From CAYXOX01 sp964466745 (GTDB lineage Bacteria > Pseudomonadota > Alphaproteobacteria > Rhodobacterales > Rhodobacteraceae), in contig CAYXOX010000014.1 of assembly GCA_964466745.1 (NCBI GenBank), positions 1 to 40,308 on the forward strand: a DNA stretch of 40,308 nucleotides. Reading direction: 5' to 3'. Positions 15,480 through 24,588 of this stretch are shown one piece after another (positions within the stretch are counted from its first letter, which is position 1; every line of letters begins with the position of its first letter). The notes under the pieces were generated by a model. It saw nothing but the letters and a program-made list of their open reading frames with translations. It did no database searches and was not told the origin of the DNA. The position numbers and the translations under genes were made by a program.

Positions 15480-18400
15480 CGCCGATTTCCCCGGCTACCG
15501 CGTCGCCATCGTGACGCTGGACAGCCACGCGGCCGGCCCCGCCGCCCGGGTCACCCCCCGGCTGGCCGAGGATTTCCCGGGGCTGAGCGTGAGCGTGCAT
15601 GCCGCCGCGGAATGGGCCGAGAACCCGCAGGCGCTGGCCGAGGCCAGATCGGCCGTGGCCCATGCCGACATCGTGGTGGCGAACCTTCTCTTCATCGAGG
15701 AGCACATCACCGCCATCCTGCCGGACCTTCTCGCGCGCCGGGACGCCTGCGATGCGATGATCGGCGTGATCGCGGACACCCAGATCGTGAACCTCACGAA
15801 AATGGGCGACGTGGATCTTTCCAAGCCGTCCTCGGGCCTCATGGGGATTCTCAAGAAGCTCAAGCCGAAGACGAAGAAGCGGTCTTCCGGCGAGAGCCAG
15901 ATGAAGATCCTGCGCCGGTTGCCGCAGATCCTGAGGTTCATTCCCGGCAAGGCCCAGGACCTGCGGGCCTACTTCCTGACGATGCAGTACTGGCTCGGCG
16001 GCTCGGACGACAACGTGGAGCAGATGATCCGCTTCCTCGTTTCGCGCTACAGCCACGACGCGGCCTTCCGCGGCAAGGAGGCGAAGGCCCCGATCGACTA
16101 CCCCGAGGTGGCGCTCTACCACCCCGATCTTCCCGGGCATCACATCTCCACCGATCCTGCCAGCCTCCCGGCGGTGCCCGGGGCCAGGGCAACCGTGGGC
16201 CTGCTGATGCTGCGCAGCTACATCCTGGCCTCCGACTGCGCCCATTACGATGCGGTGATCCGTGCCTTCGAGGCGCGCGGCCTGCGGGTGATACCGGCCT
16301 TCGCCGGCGGGCTGGACGGCCGGCCGGCCATCGAGCGCTTCTTCCGCGACGAGACCGGCGCGAAGATCGATGCGCTGGTCTCGCTCACCGGTTTCAGCCT
16401 CGTGGGTGGCCCGGCCTACAACGACAGCGCCGCCGCGGTGGAGACCCTCGCGGGCCTCGACATTCCCTACATCGCCGCGCATCCGCTCGAATTCCAGACC
16501 CTCGGCCAGTGGGGATCCAGCGCCGGCGGGCTCGGCCCGGTGGAAACCACCATGCTGATCGCCCTCCCGGAGATCGACGGCGCCACCAACCCGACCGTCT
16601 TCGCCGGCCGCCACGGCCGCGGAGCCTGCGAGGGCTGCGACCGCCGCTGCGACGCCTTCTGCGAGACCAAGGTGATGGCGCCCTGCCTCGAACGGATCGA
16701 GGTGCTGGCCGCCCGCACCGAGAAGCTCGCGCGCCTGCGCCGCTCGGAGGTTTCGGAGCGCCGGGTGGGCGTGGTGCTCTTCGGCTTTCCGCCGAACGCG
16801 GGCGCGGTGGGCACTGCGGCCTACCTGAGCGTGTTCGAATCGCTCTTCAACACGCTTCACCGGCTGAAGGCCGAGGGCTACGACTGCGAGCCGCCCGAGA
16901 GCGTGGACGCCCTGCGCGCCGCCGTCCTGGAGGGCAACGCCGCCAGCCTCGGCCAGGAGGCCAACGTCGCTGCCCATGTGAGCGCCGACGACATCGTCGC
17001 GGGAACGCCCTGGCTTGCCGAGATCGAGGCCCAGTGGGGCCCGGCGCCGGGCAAGATCCGGGCCGACGGGCGCGGCGTGTTCATCCTCGGCGCGTATTTC
17101 GGCAAGGTCTTCGTGGGCGTGCAGCCCACCTTCGGCTACGAGGGCGACCCGATGCGCCTTCTCTTCGAGAAGGGCTTCGCGCCGACCCATGCCTTCTCGG
17201 CCTTCTACCAGTGGCTCAAGAACACGCTGAAGGCCGACGTGCTCCTGCATTTCGGCATGCACGGCGCGCTGGAGTTCATGCCGGGCAAGCAGGCCGGGCT
17301 CGGCGCGCGCGACTGGCCCGACCGGCTGATCGGCGACATGCCAAACGTCTATCTCTACGCCTCCAACAACCCCAGCGAGGCGACGCTGGCCAAGCGCCGC
17401 TCGAACGCGGTGACCGTCACCCACGTGACCCCGCCGCTCGCCACCTCGGGGCTCTACAAGGGGCTTTCGGAGCTCAAGGACAGCCTCACGCGCTACCGCG
17501 GCCTCGCCCCCGGCGCCCCGGAGCGGGACGACCTCGCCGCCCTCATCGAGGTGCAGGCCGAGGCGGTGGACCTGGCCGGGCAGGACCCGGACACGCTCTG
17601 GCTCAAGCTGCTCGATACCGAGGACGCGCTGATCCCCGACGGGCTGCACGTGATGGGCCGCGCGCCGGGCGACGCCGAGATCGAGGAGCACCTCGCCCTG
17701 ATGGCCGACACTGACCCGGCCACCCGCGACAGGGTGCGGCAGGGCCTCAAGGGCGATCACGAGATGGCCGGGCTGATGCGCGCCCTCGGTGGCCGCTTCA
17801 TCGCGCCGGTGCCGGGGGGCGATCTCATCCGCTCGCCCGAGGTGGTGCCCGCGGGCCGCAACATCCACGCCTTCGATCCGTTCCGAATGCCCACCGCCTT
17901 CGCCATGGCCGAGGGCGCGAAGCTGGCGCAGGTGCTGCTCGACACCCACGAGAGCCTGCCGCGCACCGTGGCGCTGGTGCTCTGGGGCTCGGACAACATC
18001 AAGTCCGACGGCGGGCCGATCGCCCAGGCGCTGGCGCTGATGGGCGCTCGGCCGCGCTTCGACGGCTACGGCCGGCTCTGCGGGGCCGATCTCGTGCCGC
18101 TCGGCGAGCTCGGCCGGCCCCGGATCGACGTGATCATGACGCTTTCGGGCATCTTCCGCGACCTGCTGCCGCTGCAGACCCGGATGCTGGCCGAGGCGGC
18201 CTACAAATGCGCCATCGCCGACGAGGACCCGGCGCACAACTTCATCCGCGCCCATGCGCTCGCCTATGCCGAGGAGATGGGAGTGGACATGGAGACGGCC
18301 GCGCTGCGCGTCTTCTCCAATGCCGAGGGCGCCTACGGCTCGAACGTCAACGTCCTGGTGGACAGTTCGGCCTTCGGCGAGGAGGACGAGCTCGCGGACG

Positions 18401-19029
18401 CCTACGAGGCACGCAAGAGCTTCGCCTACGGCGTGAACGGCAAGGCCACCCAGCATGCCGGCCTGCTGCAGAAGGCCCTGCGCGACGTGGACCTCGCCTA
18501 CCAGAATCTCGAATCGGTCGAGCTGGGCGTGACCACGGTGGATCACTACTTCGACACGCTCGGCGGCATCGCCCGCGCGGTGAAGCGCGCCAAGGGCGGG
18601 CAGGACGCGCCCGTCTACATCGGCGACCAGACCCGCGGCGGCGCCAAGGTGCGCAGCCTCGCGGACCAGGTGGCGCTGGAAACGCGCTCGCGCAGCCTCA
18701 ACCCCAAGTGGTTCGAGGGGATGCTCAGGCATGGCCACGAGGGTGTGCGCCAGATCGAGGCGCAGGTCACCAACACCATGGGCTGGTCGGCGACGACCGG
18801 GCAGGTGGACCCCTGGGTCTACCAGCGCCTCAGCGAGACCTTCGTGCTGGATGCGGCGATGCGCGAACGGCTGGCCAGCCTCAACCCGCAGGCCTCGGTG
18901 CGGATGGCGAACCGGCTGCTGGAGGCCTCCGACCGGGCCTACTGGACCCCCGACGAGGCGACCCTTGCGGCGCTGCAGGACGCGGCGGACGCGCTTGAAG
19001 ACCGGCTGGAAGGGATCGCGGCGGAATGA
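15469..19029 (+). CDS. bchH: magnesium chelatase subunit H
   Basis: BchH binds protoporphyrin IX and, with BchI and BchD (not in this window), inserts magnesium, the first committed step of bacteriochlorophyll synthesis. The 1186-residue length is normal for the CobN/BchH family. Recognisable blocks include GDVDLSKPSSGLMGILKKLKPK (about 105-126), LVSLTGFSLVGGPAYNDSAAA, HPLEFQTLGQWGSSAGGLGPVE, and in the C-terminal half FGMHGALEFMPGKQ and ARKSFAYGVNGKATQHA. The ATG at 15469 lies within the last codons of bchB, so the two are probably translationally coupled. After the stop comes 145 bp with another dispersed repeat before bchL. Confidence 0.97.
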   Translation: MRDSADFPGYRVAIVTLDSHAAGPAARVTPRLAEDFPGLSVSVHAAAEWAENPQALAEARSAVAHADIVVANLLFIEEHITAILPDLLARRDACDAMIGVIADTQIVNLTKMGDVDLSKPSSGLMGILKKLKPKTKKRSSGESQMKILRRLPQILRFIPGKAQDLRAYFLTMQYWLGGSDDNVEQMIRFLVSRYSHDAAFRGKEAKAPIDYPEVALYHPDLPGHHISTDPASLPAVPGARATVGLLMLRSYILASDCAHYDAVIRAFEARGLRVIPAFAGGLDGRPAIERFFRDETGAKIDALVSLTGFSLVGGPAYNDSAAAVETLAGLDIPYIAAHPLEFQTLGQWGSSAGGLGPVETTMLIALPEIDGATNPTVFAGRHGRGACEGCDRRCDAFCETKVMAPCLERIEVLAARTEKLARLRRSEVSERRVGVVLFGFPPNAGAVGTAAYLSVFESLFNTLHRLKAEGYDCEPPESVDALRAAVLEGNAASLGQEANVAAHVSADDIVAGTPWLAEIEAQWGPAPGKIRADGRGVFILGAYFGKVFVGVQPTFGYEGDPMRLLFEKGFAPTHAFSAFYQWLKNTLKADVLLHFGMHGALEFMPGKQAGLGARDWPDRLIGDMPNVYLYASNNPSEATLAKRRSNAVTVTHVTPPLATSGLYKGLSELKDSLTRYRGLAPGAPERDDLAALIEVQAEAVDLAGQDPDTLWLKLLDTEDALIPDGLHVMGRAPGDAEIEEHLALMADTDPATRDRVRQGLKGDHEMAGLMRALGGRFIAPVPGGDLIRSPEVVPAGRNIHAFDPFRMPTAFAMAEGAKLAQVLLDTHESLPRTVALVLWGSDNIKSDGGPIAQALALMGARPRFDGYGRLCGADLVPLGELGRPRIDVIMTLSGIFRDLLPLQTRMLAEAAYKCAIADEDPAHNFIRAHALAYAEEMGVDMETAALRVFSNAEGAYGSNVNVLVDSSAFGEEDELADAYEARKSFAYGVNGKATQHAGLLQKALRDVDLAYQNLESVELGVTTVDHYFDTLGGIARAVKRAKGGQDAPVYIGDQTRGGAKVRSLADQVALETRSRSLNPKWFEGMLRHGHEGVRQIEAQVTNTMGWSATTGQVDPWVYQRLSETFVLDAAMRERLASLNPQASVRMANRLLEASDRAYWTPDEATLAALQDAADALEDRLEGIAAE

Positions 19030-19072
19030 GCGGGATCGCGGCACCAGGATGCGCCGCCCCGCGGCGCCGGGG

Positions 19073-19127
19073 CGAGGGGGCCGGCCCCCTCGGGCTTCCC
19101 CGGAGGATTTCGGCCAAGATGAAGGGG
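19073..19127 (+). repeat. dispersed palindromic repeat, copy 4
   Basis: A 20-bp perfect palindrome (CGAGGGGGCC/GGCCCCCTCG, 19073-19092) is followed by the core GGAGGATTTCGGCCAAGATG and AAGGGG. It lies in the bchH-bchL gap, within the long operon, where the hairpin could affect mRNA stability or partial termination. Confidence 0.75.
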
Positions 19128-19174
19128 CGCGGCCGCAGGTCGGCGCCCGGAGACAGGATCGGGAGAGAGACGCG

Positions 19175-20140
19175 ATGAGCCCACTGGATATCAAGAACCC
19201 TCCCGCCGCGCGCGCGAATGCCCGTGAACAGGAGGGGCTCAAGGCCCGCGGCCTCGGGGCCCCGCCGGTGCTGAAGGGCGAGGACGGCGAAGGCTCGGTG
19301 CAGGTGCACCAGGACGCCTCGATGAAGATCGAGGGGGCGAAGGTCTTCTCCGTCTACGGCAAGGGCGGGATCGGGAAATCGACCACCTCGTCGAACCTCT
19401 CGGCGGCGTTCACCAAGCTGGGCAAGCGGGTGCTGCAGATCGGCTGCGATCCCAAGCACGACAGCACCTTCACCCTCACGGGCAAGCTGCAGCCCACGGT
19501 GATCGACATTCTCAAGGAGGTCGATTTCCATGCCGAGGAGCTTCGGCCCGAAGATTTCGTGACCATGGGCTACGGCGGCGTGCAGTGCGTGGAGGCCGGC
19601 GGGCCGCCCGCCGGCACCGGCTGCGGCGGATACGTGGTGGGCCAGACGGTGAAACTGCTCAAGCAGCACCACATGCTCGAGGACACCGACGTGGTGATCT
19701 TCGACGTGCTGGGCGACGTGGTGTGCGGCGGCTTCGCTGCACCCCTCCAGCATGCCGACCGGGCCGTGATCGTGACCGCCAACGACTTCGACTCGATCTA
19801 CGCGATGAACCGCATCATCGCCGCGGTGCAGGCGAAATCGAAGAACTACGGCGTGCGCCTCGCGGGCTGCGTGGCCAACCGCTCGCGCGATACCGACGAG
19901 GTGGATCGTTACTGTTCCACCGTGGGTTTCAAGCGGATCGCCCACATGCCCGACATCGACGCCATCCGCCGCTCGCGGCTCAAGAAGAAGACCCTCTTCG
20001 AGATGCCGGACGACCAGGACATCGTGGAGGCCCGCGCGGAGTACATCCGCCTCGCCGAGACGCTGTGGCGCGGAACCGATCCCCTGGCGCCGGCGCCGCT
20101 GCCGGACCGCGAGATCTTCGAGCTGCTGGGATTCGACTGA
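19175..20140 (+). CDS. bchL: light-independent protochlorophyllide reductase iron-sulfur ATPase
   Basis: NifH-like homodimeric ATPase that passes electrons to BchNB. The P-loop YGKGGIGKST is at residues 61-70. The two cluster-ligand cysteines are Cys138 (GGVQCVEAGGPPAGTGCGG) and Cys184 (DVLGDVVCGGFAAPLQHAD). The protein has 321 residues, somewhat longer than the roughly 300 usual in Rhodobacter, because the stretch before FSVYGKGG is extended (MSPLDIKNPPAARANAREQE and on). That extension precedes GEGSVQVH, which is itself common in the family; flexible N-terminal tails are known in BchL. GGGAGAGAG lies before the ATG at 19175. The stop overlaps the bchM start as TGATG. Confidence 0.97.
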   Translation: MSPLDIKNPPAARANAREQEGLKARGLGAPPVLKGEDGEGSVQVHQDASMKIEGAKVFSVYGKGGIGKSTTSSNLSAAFTKLGKRVLQIGCDPKHDSTFTLTGKLQPTVIDILKEVDFHAEELRPEDFVTMGYGGVQCVEAGGPPAGTGCGGYVVGQTVKLLKQHHMLEDTDVVIFDVLGDVVCGGFAAPLQHADRAVIVTANDFDSIYAMNRIIAAVQAKSKNYGVRLAGCVANRSRDTDEVDRYCSTVGFKRIAHMPDIDAIRRSRLKKKTLFEMPDDQDIVEARAEYIRLAETLWRGTDPLAPAPLPDREIFELLGFD

Positions 20141-20904
20141 TGCGCGACGCTGCCTCTCCCGCAGGGCCCGGTCCGGGTGCGACCCGGACCCTCGCGGCGC
20201 CCGCACCTTCGGGGGCCGCGTCGAGCTATGGCGCCACGCGCGCCCGGGTGGAAGAGTACTTCGACCGTCACGCCACGGAGACCTGGGCCCGGCTCACCTC
20301 CACGGCGCCGGTGAGCCGGGTGCGCCAGACGGTGCGCGAGGGCCGCGACCGCATGCGCGCGGCGATGCTCTCCTGCCTGCCGGAGGATCTCGGCGGGATG
20401 AGGGTCCTCGACGCGGGCTGCGGCGCAGGGCAGATGACCGCGGAACTCGCCGCCCGCGGCGCCGAGGTGGTGGCCGTGGACATCTCGCCGAAGCTCGTGG
20501 AGATCGCGGCCGCCCGCCTGCCCGCGCGCGACGCCTCCCGCGTGACCTTCCACGCCGGCGACATGCTGGCCCCCGCCCTGGGCCGCTTCGACCACGTCCT
20601 GGCGATGGACAGCCTGATCTACTACCGCGCCCCCGACATCGGCGCCGCGCTCGCCAACCTCGCCCCGCGGGTGGGCGGCAGCGTTGTGTTCACCGTGGCG
20701 CCCCGCACCGCCTTCCTGATGGCGTTCTGGGGCCTCGGGAAGGTGTTCCCGCGGTCGGACCGCTCGCCCACAATGATTCCCCACGCGCCGGCGCGGCTGG
20801 CGCAGGCGGCGCGGGACGCCGGTGCGAAGGGCCGGCTTCGGGAAGTGGAGCGCGTGACCTCGGGCTTCTACATCTCCACCTGCCTGGAGTTCAGGCCATG
20901 CTGA
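20140..20904 (+). CDS. bchM: magnesium-protoporphyrin IX O-methyltransferase
   Basis: Methylates the C13 propionate of Mg-protoporphyrin IX using S-adenosylmethionine. The 254-residue protein has the SAM-binding motif VLDAGCGAGQMTAELAARGAEVVAVDIS, the family blocks YFDRHATETWARLTS and RVRQTVREGRDRMRAAMLSCLP, and ends with SGFYISTCLEFRPC. The first 28 residues are Pro/Ala/Gly-rich and not conserved in appearance, so a later start is possible, but the TGATG overlap with bchL supports the start given. Its product goes to AcsF. Confidence 0.95.
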   Translation: MRDAASPAGPGPGATRTLAAPAPSGAASSYGATRARVEEYFDRHATETWARLTSTAPVSRVRQTVREGRDRMRAAMLSCLPEDLGGMRVLDAGCGAGQMTAELAARGAEVVAVDISPKLVEIAAARLPARDASRVTFHAGDMLAPALGRFDHVLAMDSLIYYRAPDIGAALANLAPRVGGSVVFTVAPRTAFLMAFWGLGKVFPRSDRSPTMIPHAPARLAQAARDAGAKGRLREVERVTSGFYISTCLEFRPC

Positions 20905-22340
20905 AGAAGGGCGAGCGCCATCCGCTGACCAGGTTCACGATCGAGATGCTGCCGTTCTCGGACGCGGCTTCGGACGATCTGCCCCTCGGCCAGCTGCTGC
21001 GGCTCTCGCTGTTCCAGATTTCCGTCGGCATGGCGGCGGTGATGCTCCTCGGCACGCTCAACCGCGTGATGATCGTCGAGCTGAACGTCGCCGCGATGAT
21101 CGTGGCGGCGATGATCGCCCTGCCCGTCCTGATCGCGCCGTTCCGGGCGTTGCTCGGGTTCAAGTCCGACAATCACCGCTCGGCCATCGGCTGGAAGCGG
21201 GTGCCGTACCTTTGGTTCGGCACGCTCTACCAGTTCGGCGGGCTCGCGCTGATGCCCTTCTCGCTGCTGATCCTCTCGGGCGACTACGTCCACGGCCCGG
21301 CCTGGGCCGGCGAGGTGGCCGCGGCGCTTTCGTTCCTGCTGACCGGCCTCGGCATGCACATGACCCAGACCGCCGGGCTCGCGCTGGCCGCCGACCGCGC
21401 CACCGAGGAGACGCGGCCCCGGGTCGTGGCGCTGCTCTACGTGATGTTCCTTGTCGGGATGGCGGTTTCGGCCATCGTGGTGGGCTGGCTCCTGCGCGAT
21501 TTCAACGGGCTCAAGCTGGTGCAGGTGGTGCAGGGCGCGGCCGTTCTGACGCTCTTCATCAACGTCTTCGCGCTCTGGAAGCAGGAGCGCGTGAACCCCA
21601 TGAGCAAGGCCGAACGCGAGGCGCCGCAGCCGAGGTTCCGCGATGCGTGGCGGGATTTCGTGAATGGCGGCGACGCGGGCAGGCTGCTGGTGGTCGTCTT
21701 CCTCGGAACCATGGCCTTCAACATGCAGGACGTGCTGCTCGAGCCCTACGGCGGCGAGATCCTCGGCCTGAGCGTGGGCGCCACCACGCTGCTGACGGCG
21801 GCATGGGCGGCCGGGGCGCTCGCGGGCTTCGCGCTGGCCGCGCGCTGGCTTCTGCGGCAGGTCGATCCCTACCGCATGGGCGCGCGCGGGCTGCTCGTGG
21901 GGCTCATCGCCTTTTCCGCCGTGATCTTCGCGGCCCCGCTGAACTCGGCCCCGCTCTTCTTCACCGGCGCGGTGCTGATCGGTTTCGGCGGCGGTCTCTT
22001 CTCGGTCGCCACGCTGACCGCGGCGATGACGATGCCCGCCCAGGGGCTCGCCGGGCGGGGCCTCGCGCTCGGCGCGTGGGGCGCCGCGCAGGCCACCGCG
22101 GCGGGGCTTTCCATCTTCATCGGCGGGGCGCTGCGCGATGTCGTGGGCGCCGCGGCCGTCTCGGGGTCGCTCGGCTCCGGGCTCGCATCGCCCGCGACGG
22201 GCTACTCCGTCGTCTACCACGTCGAAATCGCGTTGCTCTTCATGACGCTCATCGCTCTCGGCCCGCTGGTGCGGGCGCGGGCACTCTCATCCCGACCCGG
22301 AGGCGCGGCGAAGCTGGGGCTCGCCGAGTTCCCGACCTAA
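20898..22340 (+). CDS. lhaA: light-harvesting complex 1 assembly protein LhaA (PucC family)
   Basis: LhaA is needed for efficient LH1 antenna assembly and is proposed to deliver bacteriochlorophyll. The 480-residue membrane protein shows about 12 hydrophobic segments, LLGTLNRVMIVELNVAAMIVAAMIALPVLIAPFRALLGFKSDNHRS, and WKRVPYLWFGTLYQFGGLALMPF, which match the family well (ORF1696 of R. capsulatus has this place before puhA). It is paralogous to the 428-residue protein at 7061-8347. It overlaps bchM by 7 bp. In Rhodobacter the puhA promoter lies in this reading frame; I could not identify one by eye. Confidence 0.94.
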   Translation: MLKKGERHPLTRFTIEMLPFSDAASDDLPLGQLLRLSLFQISVGMAAVMLLGTLNRVMIVELNVAAMIVAAMIALPVLIAPFRALLGFKSDNHRSAIGWKRVPYLWFGTLYQFGGLALMPFSLLILSGDYVHGPAWAGEVAAALSFLLTGLGMHMTQTAGLALAADRATEETRPRVVALLYVMFLVGMAVSAIVVGWLLRDFNGLKLVQVVQGAAVLTLFINVFALWKQERVNPMSKAEREAPQPRFRDAWRDFVNGGDAGRLLVVVFLGTMAFNMQDVLLEPYGGEILGLSVGATTLLTAAWAAGALAGFALAARWLLRQVDPYRMGARGLLVGLIAFSAVIFAAPLNSAPLFFTGAVLIGFGGGLFSVATLTAAMTMPAQGLAGRGLALGAWGAAQATAAGLSIFIGGALRDVVGAAAVSGSLGSGLASPATGYSVVYHVEIALLFMTLIALGPLVRARALSSRPGGAAKLGLAEFPT

Positions 22341-22358
22341 CCCCAGGAGGTAAAAATC

Positions 22359-23129
22359 ATGGTTGGTGTTGAATTCTTTGGGAACTTCGATCTGGCAAGC
22401 GCCGCGATCTGGAGTTTCTGGATCTTCTTCGCGCTGCTCGTCTACTACCTGCAGACGGAGAACATGCGGGAAGGCTATCCGCTGGAGACGGACGACGGCG
22501 AGATCGCGCCGAACCAGGGCCCGTTTCCGCTGCCCGCGCCCAAGACCTTCAAGCTGCCTCACGGCCGAGGCGAGGTGACGGTGCCCGACATGGCGCGCGA
22601 GGCGCGCGAGGTGGCGCTGGCGCCCACCAGCAAGGCCGCCGGCTCGCCCTTCGTGCCCACGGGCGACCCGATGAAGGACGGCGTCGGCCCCGCCTCCTGG
22701 GCGCCGCGCCGCGACGTGCCCGAGCTCGACGGCAAGGGCCACCCCAAGATCGTGCCGATGAAGGGGCTCGAGAGCTTCCGCGTTTCGGCCGGGCGTGATC
22801 CGCGCGGTCTGCCGGTGCAGGCCGGCGACGGCGAGGTCGTGGGCCGCATCGACGACATGTGGGTGGACGAGCCCGAACAGCTCGTGCGCTACCTGTCGAT
22901 CGAGCTGAACGAGGATATCGGCGGCGGCACCCGCCTCGTTCCCGTTCCCTTGACCAAGATCAAGGCCGACCGGGTGCAGATCCAGTCGATCTTCAAGGAG
23001 CACTTCGCCGGCGTGCCGACCACCAAGTCGGCAACCCAGGTGACCCTGCTCGAGGAAGACAAGATCTCGGCCTACTACGCCGGCGGCAAGCTCTACGCCT
23101 CTGCCGAGCGGCTCGAGCCGCAGCTCTGA
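22359..23129 (+). CDS. puhA: photosynthetic reaction centre H subunit
   Basis: The H subunit caps the cytoplasmic side of the L-M reaction centre and helps proton delivery to QB. The 256-residue protein has a single N-terminal membrane helix (DLASAAIWSFWIFFALLVYYLQTENMREGYPLE, about residues 10-35) and the conserved globular part including WVDEPEQLVRYLSIEL and VPVPLTKIKADRVQIQSIF. AGGAGG lies 8 nt before the ATG, one of the strongest ribosome binding sites in the window, as expected for a structural protein made in quantity. It follows lhaA by 18 bp. Confidence 0.98.
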   Translation: MVGVEFFGNFDLASAAIWSFWIFFALLVYYLQTENMREGYPLETDDGEIAPNQGPFPLPAPKTFKLPHGRGEVTVPDMAREAREVALAPTSKAAGSPFVPTGDPMKDGVGPASWAPRRDVPELDGKGHPKIVPMKGLESFRVSAGRDPRGLPVQAGDGEVVGRIDDMWVDEPEQLVRYLSIELNEDIGGGTRLVPVPLTKIKADRVQIQSIFKEHFAGVPTTKSATQVTLLEEDKISAYYAGGKLYASAERLEPQL

Positions 23130-23146
23130 AGAAAGGGGAGGACGAC

Positions 23147-23788
23147 ATGCACGACGATTTTGCCTTCGAGCCCATCGAGGGGTTGCCCGAGGCGCTTCCG
23201 GAGGGTGAAACGATCCTCTGGCAGGGCCGGCCCGACGGCTGGGCGCTCGCCCGGGAAGCGCTCGCGCTGCGATGGGTGGCGGGCTACTTCGCCCTCCTCG
23301 CGGTGTGGCGCGTCGGCGTGTCGTCCACTGCCTACCCGCTGGCCGAGGCGCTCGGCCACGCGGTGCCCTTCGTGGTCGCCGGGCTGGTGGTGTGCGGCCT
23401 GCTTGCGGGCATCGCCCACATCCAGGCGCGCGCGACCGTCTACACGCTCACCAACAAGCGCGTCTCCATGCGGATCGGCGCCGCGCTCGTGATGAACCTG
23501 AACCTGCCCTACACCTGGATCGGCAACGCGCATCTCGATCTGCGGCGCGGCGGCACCGGAACCATCGCGCTGCAACTCCTGGGCGAGACCCGGGTAAGTT
23601 ACCTGATGACCTGGCCGCATGTCCGGCCGTGGCGCATGGGCCGCACGGAGCCGGCGCTGCGCTGCATTCCCGATGCCGAGGCGGTGGCCCGCATTCTCGC
23701 GGACGCGGCCGAGGCGCGGGTTGCCGAACCGCGCGTCGAACGCATCGACCAGCCCGCCGCCCGCCCGGCGGCCGTGGCGGCCGAGTGA
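23147..23788 (+). CDS. puhB: photosynthetic complex assembly protein PuhB
   Basis: PuhB is a membrane protein that assists reaction-centre and LH1 assembly. The 213-residue protein starts MHDDFAFEPIEGLPEALPEGETILWQGRPDGWALA, which is family-typical, followed by two or three hydrophobic segments (about 45-90) and a bacterial PH-like domain with VYTLTNKRVSMRIGAALVMNLNLPY. The C-terminal 25 residues are Ala/Pro/Glu-rich. GGGGAGG precedes the ATG. It lies 17 bp after puhA and is certainly cotranscribed with it, at least in part. Confidence 0.93.
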   Translation: MHDDFAFEPIEGLPEALPEGETILWQGRPDGWALAREALALRWVAGYFALLAVWRVGVSSTAYPLAEALGHAVPFVVAGLVVCGLLAGIAHIQARATVYTLTNKRVSMRIGAALVMNLNLPYTWIGNAHLDLRRGGTGTIALQLLGETRVSYLMTWPHVRPWRMGRTEPALRCIPDAEAVARILADAAEARVAEPRVERIDQPAARPAAVAAE

Positions 23789-23802
23789 GAGGAGGCCAGA
23801 CC

Positions 23803-24267
23803 ATGACCACCATGACCCCCGAGCAGCGCCTCGCCGAACGCGACAAGGAGATGATCCCGATCGTGCTCGTGCGGGCGATGCTCATCCTCGCGCTCACGAG
23901 CCTCGCGCTCGTGGCCTTCGCCAGGGTCACCGACCGCCCGCTCGTCGGCGTGGCGCCGGATGTCCCGATCGTTGCCGAACGCACGATCCTGCTCGAGCCC
24001 GACGGCACGGGAACCGTGTTCGTCGTGTCGCCCGAAGGCGAAACCCTGGCCCGCAGCGACGCGAATCGCGCGGGCTTCATCGAAACCGTGTGGCGCGTCG
24101 TCGGCCGCAAGCGGATGCTGGAGGGAGCCCCTGCCGGCGCACCGATCCGCGTGGTCCGCAGGGAGAACGGCAAGATCGCCCTGATCGACGATTCCACAGG
24201 CTGGACGCTCGAGCTGATCGGCTACGGGCAAGACAATGTCGCCGCTTTCGCCAGGCTGGTCGACTGA
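23803..24267 (+). CDS. puhC: photosynthetic complex assembly protein PuhC
   Basis: PuhC is a single-pass membrane protein that promotes reaction-centre/LH1 core organisation. The 154-residue protein has one hydrophobic helix near residues 18-40 (IPIVLVRAMLILALTSLALVAFARVT) and a soluble, presumably periplasmic part with ERTILLEPDGTGTVFVVSPEGETLARSDANRAGFIETV. Two in-frame ATGs (23803, 23812) are possible; the first has GGAGG 7 nt upstream and is preferred. It is the third gene of the puhABC set and in the usual order. Confidence 0.93.
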   Translation: MTTMTPEQRLAERDKEMIPIVLVRAMLILALTSLALVAFARVTDRPLVGVAPDVPIVAERTILLEPDGTGTVFVVSPEGETLARSDANRAGFIETVWRVVGRKRMLEGAPAGAPIRVVRRENGKIALIDDSTGWTLELIGYGQDNVAAFARLVD

Positions 24268-24291
24268 CATCCGAAGAGAGGGAACCGAAGG

Positions 24292-24588
24292 ATGGGACTG
24301 TTCACGAGAACGAAGGAAACCGCTCCCTGCACGGTGGAAGTGAGCCACCGCTTCGAGGAGCTGAGCGCCCATGTGCGCTTCAACAACGGCGCCGTGGTCT
24401 TCCCCGGCGACGAGGTGATGGTGGAGGGCCCCGAGATCATGGCGCCCTACGGCGAGGTCGTCCGCGAGGACCGCACCGCGATCATCACGCGCGCCAGCGG
24501 CGTCGAACGCCTCTGGACCCGGATGACAGGGGATCTCGAGTTCATGGAGCTCTGTGAATTCTCGTTCAGCGAGGAGGTACGGCCATGA
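24292..24588 (+). CDS. conserved-looking 98-residue protein between puhC and acsF
   Basis: Not recognised by name. A soluble 98-residue protein without signal peptide or membrane helix; it reads MGLFTRTKETAPCTVEVSHR and FNNGAVVFPGDEVMVEGPEI, mostly beta-strand-like, with a KOW/SH3-like feel in the VVFPGDEVMVEG turn. The gene overlaps acsF by ATGA and follows puhC by 24 bp, so it is almost certainly expressed with the aerobic cyclase. An ORF of similar size occurs at this place in related clusters (from memory), which argues for a role with AcsF or core assembly. An accessory subunit of the oxidative cyclase is one possibility; this is inference from position only. Confidence 0.8.
   Translation: MGLFTRTKETAPCTVEVSHRFEELSAHVRFNNGAVVFPGDEVMVEGPEIMAPYGEVVREDRTAIITRASGVERLWTRMTGDLEFMELCEFSFSEEVRP

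Noticed and set aside
15433..19242. A 1269-codon open frame antisense to the whole of bchH, and a 594-codon frame antisense to bchB (13683-15467)
   Set aside because: High GC at third codon positions removes stop codons from the mirrored frame. The translations are Arg/Gly/His-rich without motifs, and the sense genes are unmistakable.
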